DNA of 14,325 bases from an uncultured Syntrophobacterales bacterium (GCA_903903205.1 CAIUXU010000238.1:1-14325); one strand, 5' to 3'; positions 6,326 through 13,125 are shown, counted from the stretch's first letter. Notes: a model not told the origin generated them from the sequence alone. Numbers and translations: made by a program.

Positions 6326-7921
6326 ATGCAGGAAGATCGTATTGAGAACGGCCCCGGGGCCGACATGGAATCAGATAGTGTTATGGCGGAGAGCCACCCG
6401 CAGGCGACGAATGGAGAAAGGGTTGTGGAACCGGAGAACGCGCTGCCGGAAATGACCCTCGCTGAACTTCCGGAACTGCCCCGTGCGGCATGCGCCAAAG
6501 CGGGATGGGCGAAACTGTTGCCGGTTCAGGCGCGGGCAATGCCCTACATTCTCGCCGGGCGGAACCTGATGGTCCAGTCGCATACGGGGAGCGGCAAGAC
6601 GGGGGCCTTTCTCCTGCCGATCCTGCAGCGGATCGATATGGCCAAGAAGGGCTGTCAGGCCCTCGTTCTCGTCCCGACTCGGGAGCTGGCCTCCCAGGTG
6701 TCGCGCGAGGCGGAGCTCCTGGGTGGCGAACTCGGGCTGCGGACCGCCGTCGTCTACGGCGGCGTGGGATACGGCCCCCAACTGGACGCCTTCCGCGGAG
6801 GGGCGCAGCTTGTCGTAGGGACGCCGGGGCGCATCCTCGACCACCTTCTGAAAGGAACCCTGATCCTCGATGACCTGCGGATCTTCGTCTTTGACGAGGC
6901 GGACCGGATGCTCTCGATGGGTTTCTACCCCGACATGAAGCGGGTTCAGCAGTTCCTGCCCCAGCGCCCGATCAATGGCTGCATGTTCTCCGCGACGTTT
7001 CCCTCCTTTGTGATCCGCCTTGCCGCGGAATTTCTCCGTAAACCCGAGTTCCTCAGCCTGAGCCAGGATCATGTTCATGTGACCCAGACGGAGCACGTCT
7101 ACTACGTTGTTCCGGGGATGCAGCGGGAGCGGTCACTGGTCCGGATCATCGAGATGGAGAACCCCGTTTCAGCGATTATTTTCTGCAACATGAAATCTAC
7201 CGTCCATTTCGTCTCCGTGGTCCTCAAGCGGTTCGGCTACGACGCCGACGAACTCAGCTCCGATCTGGCGCAGGGCGCCCGCGAGAAGGTCATGGCACGG
7301 GTACGCAAAGGGACGCTCCGCTTTCTCGTGGCAACCGACGTCGCGGCCCGGGGGATCGACATCCCCGATCTGTCGCATGTATTCCAGTACGAACCGCCGG
7401 AGGATCCGGAGCTCTATATTCACCGTGCCGGGCGAACAGGTCGCGTCGGGGCAAGCGGTACGGCCATAACGCTTGTCGCCGGCATGGAGCAGTTCGCCCT
7501 CAAATCAATTGCCCGAAGTTTCAACATCACGGATCTGAAAGAAAAAACGGTCCCGACGGACGAGGATGTCGAGGGGATCGTAGCGCAACGGGTGGTCGCC
7601 TCCCTGGAGGCCGAACTCCGGTCGCGCGACAGCCTCGAGAAGGAACGGATGCGGCGCTTCATTCCGCTGGGCCGGAGCCTTGCAGAAGCAGAAGAGGAGT
7701 CACCACTGATTGCCATGCTTTTGGATGAGTACTATCAGCGCACCCTTCAGGCCGCGCCCCTGTCACCCTTGGGGGAAGCCGATGCTGCCGAGGAGGAGCC
7801 CGCAGCGCTCACGGTCGAACCGGCGCCCGCCGGCAGGCCCCTTTCCGAAGGTCAGAAGAAACGCCCCCGGCGGCGGCCCGGGCGGGATCGCGGACGCGAA
7901 CGGAAAGGGAATCCGGCGTAA
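6326..7921 (+). CDS. DEAD-box ATP-dependent RNA helicase
   Basis: This is an RNA-unwinding ATPase of superfamily 2, likely acting in ribosome assembly or RNA turnover. ATG 6326 is chosen because GAGAGGA sits just upstream. A longer frame from GTG 6233 has no family support. In the 531-residue product the motifs run in order: motif I SHTGSGKT (85-92), Ia PTRELA (117-122), Ib TPGR (166-169), II DEAD (190-193), III SAT (222-224), V ARGID (341-345) and VI HRAGRTGR (366-373). PVQARAMP near residue 67 supplies the Q-motif region. An acidic N-terminal tail and a basic RPRRRPGRDRGRERKG tail flank the core, the latter a probable RNA-binding extension as in RhlE, CshA or DeaD types. I cannot pick among these. 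It precedes typA by 33 nt. Confidence 0.93.
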   Translation: MQEDRIENGPGADMESDSVMAESHPQATNGERVVEPENALPEMTLAELPELPRAACAKAGWAKLLPVQARAMPYILAGRNLMVQSHTGSGKTGAFLLPILQRIDMAKKGCQALVLVPTRELASQVSREAELLGGELGLRTAVVYGGVGYGPQLDAFRGGAQLVVGTPGRILDHLLKGTLILDDLRIFVFDEADRMLSMGFYPDMKRVQQFLPQRPINGCMFSATFPSFVIRLAAEFLRKPEFLSLSQDHVHVTQTEHVYYVVPGMQRERSLVRIIEMENPVSAIIFCNMKSTVHFVSVVLKRFGYDADELSSDLAQGAREKVMARVRKGTLRFLVATDVAARGIDIPDLSHVFQYEPPEDPELYIHRAGRTGRVGASGTAITLVAGMEQFALKSIARSFNITDLKEKTVPTDEDVEGIVAQRVVASLEAELRSRDSLEKERMRRFIPLGRSLAEAEEESPLIAMLLDEYYQRTLQAAPLSPLGEADAAEEEPAALTVEPAPAGRPLSEGQKKRPRRRPGRDRGRERKGNPA

Positions 7922-7954
7922 TTACTTAAATAGAAAGACAGGAAAATAAAAAAA

Positions 7955-9778
7955 ATGCGTAAAACGAATATCCGTAATATTGCTATCATTTCTCACGTTG
8001 ACCACGGCAAGACGACCCTTGTGGACGGGATGCTCAAGCAGACCGGAACCTTCAACGACCACCAGGTCATCGAAGAGCGCGTGATGGATTCGATGGATCT
8101 CGAAAAAGAGCGGGGCATCACGATCATGGCCAAGAACACGGCCATCAAATACGGGGATGTGAAGATCAATATCGTCGACACCCCTGGCCACGCCGATTTT
8201 GGCGGGGAGGTCGAGCGTAGCCTGAACATGGTGGACGGGGTGATGCTGCTGGTCGATGCGAGTGAAGGCCCGTTGCCGCAGACCCGTTTCGTGCTGAAGA
8301 AGGCGCTTGCCCGGGGGATTCCCGTCGTCCTCATCATCAACAAGATCGACCGTCCTGACGCCCGGATCGAGGAGGTGATCAACGAGGTGTACGACCTCTT
8401 CATCGACCTCGATGCGACCGAGGAGCAGATCGAATTTCCGATCCTCTACACAAATGCCAAGCGAGGAATCGCCCACCGGAAGCCGGACGACGACTCGGCG
8501 GATCTTACGCCGCTCTTCGATACAATTCTGACGGCGATTCCGGGCCCGGAGGGGGATGATCTGGCCGTGCCGCAATACCTCGTGACAAACCTCGACTACG
8601 ATTCCTATGTCGGCCAGATCGCCATCGGCCGCCTGATAAACGGTGTCCTGGAGATGCGCCAGAGCTACAGCCTTTGCGGTGAAAAGGCGATTACCCCGGG
8701 GGTCAAGTTTTCCGCCCTCTACACCTTTGTGGGACTGAAAAAGGTTCCTGTGGACCGGGTTGAGGCAGGCGATATCGTTGCTTTTTCCGGCGTGGAGAAT
8801 CTCCAGATCGGGGATACGATCTCTTCGCTCGAAAATCCCCAGCCTTTGCCGCGAATCCGTGTGGATGAGCCGACCGTGTCGATGCTTTTCTTTGTCAACA
8901 GCGGCCCGTTTGCCGGTCGCGAAGGGAAATTCCTCACCTCCCGCCACCTTCGGGACAGGTTTGACCGGGAGATCCTCCGGAACGTGTCGCTTCGAGTGAG
9001 GCCGACGGAGCGGGCCGACGCCTTCGAGGTGTGCGGGCGCGGCGAGCTGCAGATGGCCATTCTGATCGAGACGATGCGCCGGGAGGGGTACGAGTTCATG
9101 GTCTCCAAGCCTCACGTGATCACGCGGCTTGAGGGCGAGAAGGTGTTTGAGCCTGTCGAACGTCTCTTCATCGACGCCCCCGAGGTGTTCATCGGGGTGC
9201 TCACCGAGAAGCTCGCGACGCGCAAGGGGCGGCTGGTCAACCTGGTGAACAAGGGGAGCGGCCGGGTGAACCTGGAGTTTGTCATCCCGGCGCGCGGTTT
9301 GATCGGTTTCCGAACCCATTTCCTGACGGACACGAAGGGGTCCGGGGTGATGAATACGCTGTTCGAGGGATATGAGCCCTGGGCGGGTGCAATCCCGCAG
9401 CGGATGACGGGGGCGCTCGTCGCCGACCGTCCGGGGAAAGTAACCGCCTATGCCTGCCATGCAATGGCGGACCGCGGAGAGCTGCTGATTTCGCCGGGGG
9501 CCGAGGTGTACGGCGGGATGATCGTCGGGGAGCGAAACCGCTCGATCGATATGAACGTGAACATCGTAAAAGAGAAGAAACTCACGAACATGCGGAGCTC
9601 CACCTCGGACCAGACGGTAATCCTCCGGCCTGCGCGCCCGATGTCGCTCGACCAGTGCATCGAGTTCATCGCCGAGGACGAACTCGTCGAGGTGACCCCG
9701 GAGAGCATCCGTCTCCGCAAGCGCGATCTCGACCCCCAGGTCCGGATGACACACTACCGGGAGGAGAAGTGGTCGTAG
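7955..9778 (+). CDS. typA: Ribosome-associated translational GTPase TypA/BipA
   Basis: TypA/BipA is an EF-G-like GTPase that binds the 70S ribosome and helps 50S assembly and stress or cold adaptation. The 607-residue product has the usual length and G motifs: G1 SHVDHGKTT (13-21), G2 RGITI (53-57), G3 DTPGH (75-79) and G4 NKID (129-132). The downstream beta-barrel, EF-G domain III/V-like and TypA-specific C-terminal regions are present (for example RGELLISPGAE and RNRSIDMNVNIVKEKKLTNMR). AGGA lies 12 nt before the ATG, a loose but usable ribosome-binding site. It is probably cotranscribed with the helicase, and both fit ribosome biogenesis. No clear terminator follows. The frame stays open after the TAG stop for a further 58 codons. 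Confidence 0.97.
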   Translation: MRKTNIRNIAIISHVDHGKTTLVDGMLKQTGTFNDHQVIEERVMDSMDLEKERGITIMAKNTAIKYGDVKINIVDTPGHADFGGEVERSLNMVDGVMLLVDASEGPLPQTRFVLKKALARGIPVVLIINKIDRPDARIEEVINEVYDLFIDLDATEEQIEFPILYTNAKRGIAHRKPDDDSADLTPLFDTILTAIPGPEGDDLAVPQYLVTNLDYDSYVGQIAIGRLINGVLEMRQSYSLCGEKAITPGVKFSALYTFVGLKKVPVDRVEAGDIVAFSGVENLQIGDTISSLENPQPLPRIRVDEPTVSMLFFVNSGPFAGREGKFLTSRHLRDRFDREILRNVSLRVRPTERADAFEVCGRGELQMAILIETMRREGYEFMVSKPHVITRLEGEKVFEPVERLFIDAPEVFIGVLTEKLATRKGRLVNLVNKGSGRVNLEFVIPARGLIGFRTHFLTDTKGSGVMNTLFEGYEPWAGAIPQRMTGALVADRPGKVTAYACHAMADRGELLISPGAEVYGGMIVGERNRSIDMNVNIVKEKKLTNMRSSTSDQTVILRPARPMSLDQCIEFIAEDELVEVTPESIRLRKRDLDPQVRMTHYREEKWS

Positions 9779-9955
9779 AGCCTAACTGCTCTCGAATCCT
9801 TTCTCCGGATCACACTGTCGTTGCCGGAAACGCTTGAGACCACCGCGAAGACATCCCGCTCCTCTTTCGATGGCAAGAGGCGGTCCACCCCGTTCGGCAT
9901 GATCAAGGCGGCCCTCGAATCCGGCGGAAACCGTTTGGGTAATCGGGGGACATAA
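9779..9955 (+). other. Open stretch after typA, possible gene remnant
   Basis: In the typA frame, beyond its TAG, 58 sense codons run to a TAA that lies inside the REP-like repeat (GGG ACA TAA). The encoded peptide contains SSFDGKRRSTPFGMIKAAL, which looks protein-like (compositionally even, low in rare residues) but which I do not recognise. There is no start codon with a ribosome-binding site near the 5' end. It may be a fragment of another gene, repeat-associated sequence, or chance. TypA length is already normal at the TAG, so readthrough is not needed to complete it. Confidence 0.25.
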
Positions 9956-10006
9956 TACGGATTAACGGCAGGGAAATGGTATTAAATGATATTATGTACC
10001 CGGAAT
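9946..10006. repeat. Inverted pair of REP-like repeats next to the hipA 3' end
   Basis: GGGGACATAATACGG (9946-9960) and TATTATGTACCCGGAAT (9990-10006) are inverted copies of one motif. The 12-bp arms (9946-9957 with 9990-10001) pair with one mismatch around a 32-nt loop. The right copy continues leftward to 9982 and matches 11792-11816 in direct orientation at 22 of 25 positions. The last codons and stop of hipA lie within it. Such paired palindromic units resemble REPINs mobilised by RAYT (Y1) transposases in other bacteria. No such transposase is in the window. The pair could also act as a terminator for hipA. Confidence 0.6.
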
Positions 10007-11281
10007 ATATGCGCTTCCGCAGACAGAACTTCCTATTTGATTGAGCTGTTTCTCAACCTGCCGACGCAAACCTGAGGGAATCCCCTGCTCCTTTGCCAAT
10101 GCTGAAAATGTCGCCACGGCGGATTGCACCTGCCCGATGATCAGCCGGGCATCTGCAGCCTTGATGGATGCCTGTTCTGCCAGCTTCAGCAGGATGGAAA
10201 TATCAGGCTGTCCCCCTTCACCCAGATATGCGGTACAATGCTCACCTCCGGGGCCGCCAACAAAGGTCACGTCATATACCGGCGATAGACCCCAGCCGCC
10301 GTTCCCATCCAGCAGATAACCGTGATTCTTTGCATGGTCGTCCCTGTTGCCGACAAACAGGTTGAATACGGCCCGGCGATACTGTTCCAGCACATGCCTC
10401 ATGTCGTTTGTCAACGACCAGGCGAGTTTCAGCAGATCGGCATAATCAAGCGACGGCAGACGGTGGTCGGCATGCAACAGACCGCTTGCCGTCGCCACAT
10501 GCAGACGGGCCGATGGTGAAGGACGATCAAAGCGGCGCACCGCTATATGCCGTACGCCGTTGCCGTCATCGATCAATCTGTTTTCCGGAACCCTGATCCC
10601 GGCAGCCGCGGCCATGGCCAGGCAGATATGCTCCAACGTCCCCTCATAACGACCGTACTCGCTGGTGATGCTCTTGCGCGACGCAGAAAACTTTACCAGC
10701 CAGTGCGAGTACCCCTCCGGCAACGATCCGGCGCCGGAAACAAAGCTGACGCCATCCGGCGCACAACCTATCAAAGCCTTGGGCCTAGCTCCTCCGGGCG
10801 AACCGCCGATTCTGGCCAGCAACCGTCCGGCATCCTCGATCCGCCCCTCAAAAAGCTGGAGCGCCTCACGGGCCGTAACGCCAATCTGAACCGCCTCGTG
10901 TAAAGCTTCAGTGCTGCGCAGGGATGGCTGGTAGCAAAGCGCACCCATCGCCTCATCACCAAGCCATGCCAGCCGGTCAAACGGTGAAATATCGTTTCTG
11001 GCAATCCCCTGGCGCATGAAATGGCGATCCATGATCAGCATCCCCCAGCCATCGGGGAGGGAATCGGCGCACAATCCGGGCAACCGATTGGGCAGACGTC
11101 CGCTCTCAAACCGGTAGGTTCGCTCTGCCAGCGGCAGATGAAAGGGGGATAGCTCAACTCCGCCGGAAACCCAGGCAGAATCGTACTCGAACAGCACTCG
11201 GCCATTGGTTGCTGCCAGCACACCGACCGGAGTTTTCACCAAACCATTGTTAAACAGTATCCGGATTTCCTGAAAGCTCAT
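9992..11281 (-). CDS. hipA: HipA-family serine/threonine kinase toxin
   Basis: HipA toxins are kinases. In E. coli HipA phosphorylates glutamyl-tRNA synthetase and induces growth arrest and persistence. The substrate here is unknown. The 429-residue protein is full length: an N-terminal subdomain, DSLPDGWG at 73-80, a glycine-rich nucleotide loop GGSPGGARPK at 159-168, HWLVKF at 193-198, the catalytic motif NRDDHAKN at 312-319 (general base probably D314) and a metal-binding SPVYDV at 333-338 (D337). Its ATG overlaps the hipB stop as ATGA, with GGAG just upstream, so the two are translationally coupled. The final residues YIPGT and the stop are encoded inside a REP-like repeat, so the original C-terminus may have been altered. 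Otherwise it appears intact. Confidence 0.92.
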   Translation of the reverse strand: MSFQEIRILFNNGLVKTPVGVLAATNGRVLFEYDSAWVSGGVELSPFHLPLAERTYRFESGRLPNRLPGLCADSLPDGWGMLIMDRHFMRQGIARNDISPFDRLAWLGDEAMGALCYQPSLRSTEALHEAVQIGVTAREALQLFEGRIEDAGRLLARIGGSPGGARPKALIGCAPDGVSFVSGAGSLPEGYSHWLVKFSASRKSITSEYGRYEGTLEHICLAMAAAAGIRVPENRLIDDGNGVRHIAVRRFDRPSPSARLHVATASGLLHADHRLPSLDYADLLKLAWSLTNDMRHVLEQYRRAVFNLFVGNRDDHAKNHGYLLDGNGGWGLSPVYDVTFVGGPGGEHCTAYLGEGGQPDISILLKLAEQASIKAADARLIIGQVQSAVATFSALAKEQGIPSGLRRQVEKQLNQIGSSVCGSAYIPGT

Positions 11282-11580
11282 GTTTTTCTCCGCGCCCGCT
11301 GCCGGGGCTTGGTCACCTGCTGCGCCCGCAGGGCGGCGATGCTTGCGGGTTCATCGGGCGTCAGGGCGGCAAGCAGGCGATCGAGGCATCCCAGAGCGGC
11401 AAGCACGCGCACCAGGGTATCGGTGGAGCATACCCCCCGTTTTTCAACACGCGCCAGCGTGGCAATGCCAACACCGGAGCGCTTGGCAAGCTCATCCAGG
11501 GTAATATTGGCGGTCAGCCGGGAGGTTTTGACAAACCGGGCAATTGCCTGCAGGATTTCTGAGGGAGTTGATAATTGCAT
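11278..11580 (-). CDS. hipB: HipB-like antitoxin, XRE-family helix-turn-helix regulator
   Basis: This is a small DNA-binding protein that in this family neutralises HipA and represses the operon. The 100-residue product has an XRE-type helix-turn-helix at about residues 27-60 (LDELAKRSGVGIATLARVEKRG) and a basic C-terminal tail (KPRQRARRKT). It is the first gene of the pair and ends in a 4-nt ATGA overlap with hipA, the standard antitoxin-first order. AAGGTG lies 5 nt before the ATG. A near-perfect palindrome just upstream is a good operator candidate. HipB identity rests on the HTH and the coupling to hipA. Confidence 0.88.
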   Translation of the reverse strand: MQLSTPSEILQAIARFVKTSRLTANITLDELAKRSGVGIATLARVEKRGVCSTDTLVRVLAALGCLDRLLAALTPDEPASIAALRAQQVTKPRQRARRKT

Positions 11581-11588
11581 ATATCACC

Positions 11589-11611
11589 TTAATATCAAAT
11601 ATGATATTTAA
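11589..11611. promoter_or_regulatory. Palindromic operator candidate for hipBA
   Basis: AATATC (11591-11596) and GATATT (11603-11608) are a perfect inverted repeat with 6-nt spacing, extended by TT and AA on the outer sides with one extra base on the right. It lies 10 nt upstream of the hipB ATG and downstream of the proposed promoter, where a HipB-like repressor would block transcription. One copy is seen. Confidence 0.5.
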
Positions 11612-11629
11612 AGAGCTATTTATTGGTTT

Positions 11630-11658
11630 ATTTTATCATAAATGATTATTTTTAGCAA
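11630..11658 (-). promoter_or_regulatory. Possible hipBA promoter
   Basis: On the minus strand TTGCTA (plus 11653-11658) and TAAAAT (plus 11630-11635) are separated by 17 nt. The predicted start near 11623 lies upstream of the palindrome and 43 nt before hipB. The area is AT-rich, so chance matches are likely. Confidence 0.38.
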
Positions 11659-11682
11659 CCGGCGCATGGTTTCAAGCCGTAA

Positions 11683-11778
11683 AACGTTAACTTATGGTTC
11701 AATCAGCATGATTGAACCAGCCGCGAACCAGCCGCGAAATTGCCTTTTCGCTGGAGCGATCTTGCAGATTGCTCCAGC
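11683..11778. repeat. Hairpin repeat cluster A (CAATC-N5-GATTG family)
   Basis: Two hairpins are joined by a tandem 11-bp duplication. Hairpin one has a 10-bp perfect stem, with GGTTCAATC (11696-11704) and GATTGAACC (11710-11718) around loop AGCAT, extended by a T-A pair. It is preceded by AACGTTAACTTA, as in cluster B. Then ACCAGCCGCGA occurs twice (11716-11726, 11727-11737). Hairpin two pairs GCTGGAGCGATC (11750-11761) with GATTGCTCCAGC (11767-11778) around TTGCA, with one G-T wobble. Cluster A lies between hipB and the RelE-type module. Confidence 0.75.
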
Positions 11779-11791
11779 CGTGGAATACCTG

Positions 11792-11816
11792 TTAAATTGT
11801 ATTATGTCCCCGGAAT
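11792..11816. repeat. REP-like repeat, second direct copy near hipBA
   Basis: This 25-bp segment contains TATTATGTCCCCGGAAT. It matches 9982-10006 at 22 of 25 bases in the same orientation, and the inverted copy at 9946-9965 at 17 of 20. Together with the copy at 9982-10006 it brackets hipBA in a 1.8-kb interval. Confidence 0.65.
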
Positions 11817-11853
11817 TCCGTCCTTGATCATTCGCTTCATGGCATGAGCAGAT

Positions 11854-12147
11854 TTACATCATTCTGTCATGGTAATGTACCGGATCTCTATGGAGATGAG
11901 CCACTGCCGTGATCAGAATTCCATCTGTTTCCATCACGTAAAGAAGTGCGTAGGGGAAACCCTTCAGCATGCAACGCCTTGTTAGCTTGCCGACTTTCGT
12001 CCATGCCTCCGGGATAAGCCTTATACGTTCGATAGCTGCCGATACTTCCTGGAAGAAACGAAAGCCCAACCCAGGCAACTGGTGGTCGTAGTACATTACA
12101 GCCTCATCCAATTCAAGATTAGCGGGGGATATAAACCGAAATTTCAC
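11854..12147 (-). CDS. RelE/ParE-superfamily toxin (plasmid-stabilisation type)
   Basis: This is a small 97-residue basic toxin of the RelE/ParE fold. Members either cut ribosome-bound mRNA or poison gyrase, and sequence alone does not decide which. Family features are SPANLELDEAVMYYD near the N-terminus, GLGFRFFQEV at about 26-35, IRLIPEAW at 42-49, FPYALLYV at 64-71 and the C-terminal AVAHLHRDPVHYHDR at 81-95. The start is GTG, overlapping the antitoxin stop as GTGA, with GAGG about 9 nt upstream. The module lies between the two hairpin clusters. It appears intact. Confidence 0.88.
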   Translation of the reverse strand: MKFRFISPANLELDEAVMYYDHQLPGLGFRFFQEVSAAIERIRLIPEAWTKVGKLTRRCMLKGFPYALLYVMETDGILITAVAHLHRDPVHYHDRMM

Positions 12148-12359
12148 CGTTCATACCTCTTCCTGATTTCGTCCCAATCGATTGCATCAATCTCTCCCCG
12201 CTTATATGCCTCATATCGTGCTTCGGCCTCGGCGATCCAGCTCTTTTCAATATCTGCATCTGGTTTGTCGAGGCTGTATAATATGGCCTCAACCAGGCGA
12301 ATCCGTTCTGTCGGCCTGAGTTCTATGGCTTTCTTTGCCAACTGAGCCGTTGATTCCAT
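12144..12359 (-). CDS. Addiction-module antitoxin (short acidic-helix type partner of RelE/ParE)
   Basis: This 71-residue protein begins MESTAQLAKKAIELRPTER and ends in ....DWDEIRKRYER, the pattern of the putative addiction-module component family paired with RelE/ParE toxins. The ATG at 12359 is preferred over one eight codons upstream because GGAGG lies 6 nt before it. LRPTERIRLVEAIL resembles the family's conserved N-terminal helix, and the C-terminal half (ADIEKSWIAEAEARYEAYKRGEI) is the likely toxin-binding part. No obvious separate DNA-binding domain is visible. The stop overlaps the toxin start by 4 nt, so the toxin is translationally coupled. Confidence 0.85.
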   Translation of the reverse strand: MESTAQLAKKAIELRPTERIRLVEAILYSLDKPDADIEKSWIAEAEARYEAYKRGEIDAIDWDEIRKRYER

Positions 12360-12395
12360 AATATTCCTCCATTTAACTGCCAACCACGTTGGGTT

Positions 12396-12490
12396 GGTGC
12401 AATCTTTCGGATTGCTCTATGCTGGTGCAATCTTGCAGATTGCACCGCAACGTTAACTTATGGTTCAATCAACATGATTGAACCATAAGT
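12396..12490. repeat. Hairpin repeat cluster B (CAATC-N5-GATTG family)
   Basis: There are three hairpins. The first pairs GCAATC with GATTGC (12399-12415) around TTTCG. The second pairs GGTGCAATC (12424-12432) with GATTGCACC (12438-12446) around TTGCA. The third has a perfect 15-bp stem, ACTTATGGTTCAATC (12456-12470) with 12476-12490, around AACAT, and shares AACGTTAACTTATGGTTC with cluster A. The order of hairpin types is roughly reversed relative to cluster A. The third hairpin ends exactly where the truncated nucleotidyltransferase fragment begins. Confidence 0.78.
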
Positions 12491-12612
12491 CCGGGTCTTC
12501 CCTCTCCTCTTGCTTTCGATCCACAGAGGCGAAAATCGATAATCAGATATCGCGCAAACAATTCCTCTCGCAATCGTTTCAATGCCCGCTCTTCATTCTC
12601 TACCAATTTCAT
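12491..12612 (-). pseudogene. 5' fragment of an MNT-type nucleotidyltransferase gene
   Basis: From an ATG at 12612, with GGAAGGAAAGG 7 nt upstream, the frame reads MKLVENEERALKRLREELF and continues through IIDFRLCGSKARGEGRP, the start of the minimal-nucleotidyltransferase active site (GS..RGE.R.DSD.D). It then runs into the 15-bp hairpin and stops after LMVQSC, so the metal-binding DSDLD and everything after it are missing. Compared with the second copy at 13276, an extra C in the RP region also shifts the frame (CCCGGA against CCGGA). Loss of the catalytic acidic residues means it cannot be an active transferase. The same open frame continues upstream into the DUF5615 fragment. Confidence 0.75.
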
Positions 12613-12677
12613 AGGCTTACCTTTCCTTCCGGCGCAAGCATCCCAATCCTCGGATACGGCTTTCCTAAATGAGTGGC

Positions 12678-12688
12678 TGTCCCCAATT
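12678..12688. repeat. REP-like motif at the DUF5615/nucleotidyltransferase junction
   Basis: TGTCCCCAATT (GGGGACA on the minus strand) shares the TGTCCCC..AAT core of the copies near hipBA. It lies at the point where DUF5615 similarity ends. A single short motif, so weak alone. Confidence 0.35.
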
Positions 12689-12708
12689 ATCCCATTCACT
12701 GTCGGATT

Positions 12709-12816
12709 TCCCTTTCGTTTCAGATCTTGGGCGTGAACGACATCGAACCCTCTTTGTCTCAGCGCGTGGGACAAACCCGAGTGGATATTCTCGTCCAGAA
12801 ACAATTTCAGTTTCAT
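12709..12816 (-). pseudogene. N-terminal fragment of a DUF5615 (PIN-like) toxin
   Basis: From ATG 12816 the product begins MKLKLFLDENIHSGLSHAL and continues RQRGFDVVHAQDLKRKG, the typical first strand-helix-strand of DUF5615 proteins with the acidic DEN of a PIN-like active site. Similarity stops at about residue 36 of a family that usually has about 110 residues. The open frame continues to 12469 through unrelated sequence containing a GGGGACA motif, then through the nucleotidyltransferase fragment, for 115 codons in total. It follows the DUF433 gene by 9 nt, the usual antitoxin-toxin order. The toxin is almost certainly inactive. A stable fused peptide cannot be excluded. Confidence 0.72.
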
Positions 12817-12825
12817 CGATCGCCG

Positions 12826-13125
12826 CTATTGCCGTGTGGGAGAAGATTGAACTTGGCCCTTCCAGTATTCAACATTGCCCATCTCTTCCAAGTCCGAATT
12901 GATCTCGTCCTGATGGTCAAAGTAATAGGCCAGCGCCGAATGAACCTGGGACGGGGTCAGATGATGAAGGCTGTCGAGAATCTCATCAATGCTCATGCCG
13001 AGCTGGTAATACCCGGCGATGCAGTTTACGGTAATCCTCGTTCCCGCTATGATCGGCCGTCCCCCCGCGATGCCGGCATTCGAAGTGATATAGGGATAAT
13101 CAAGTTTTCGGGCTGTCAGTGACAT
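12826..13125 (-). CDS. DUF433 antitoxin-like protein
   Basis: The 99-residue protein carries the DUF433 hallmark GGRPIIAGTRITV at 21-33, followed by the helical segment SIDEILDSLHHLTPSQVHSALAYYFDHQDEI (45-75). DUF433 genes commonly pair with DUF5615 PIN-like genes as type II toxin-antitoxin modules, and the fold suggests a winged-helix-type DNA-binding role. Start ATG 13125 has AGAGGG upstream at a somewhat long spacing. The downstream partner is reduced to an N-terminal stub, so this is an orphan antitoxin. It looks intact. Confidence 0.85.
   Translation of the reverse strand: MSLTARKLDYPYITSNAGIAGGRPIIAGTRITVNCIAGYYQLGMSIDEILDSLHHLTPSQVHSALAYYFDHQDEINSDLEEMGNVEYWKGQVQSSPTRQ

Noticed and set aside
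6371..7096. Minus-strand open frame opposite the helicase
   Set aside because: Antisense shadow of a gene with every DEAD-box motif. No ribosome-binding site or recognisable domain.
7922..9754. Long minus-strand open frame opposite typA (610 codons)
   Set aside because: It mirrors the typA codons in GC-rich DNA. typA has all GTPase motifs and normal length, and the mirror frame gives a biased, unrecognisable protein.
9779..9955. Programmed amber readthrough extending TypA
   Set aside because: TypA is already of normal length at the TAG and no readthrough context is evident. The open stretch is better explained as a remnant or chance.
11683..12490. CRISPR-like array
   Set aside because: The repeats are palindromes of varied sequence in two clusters without regular unique spacers, and there are no cas genes.
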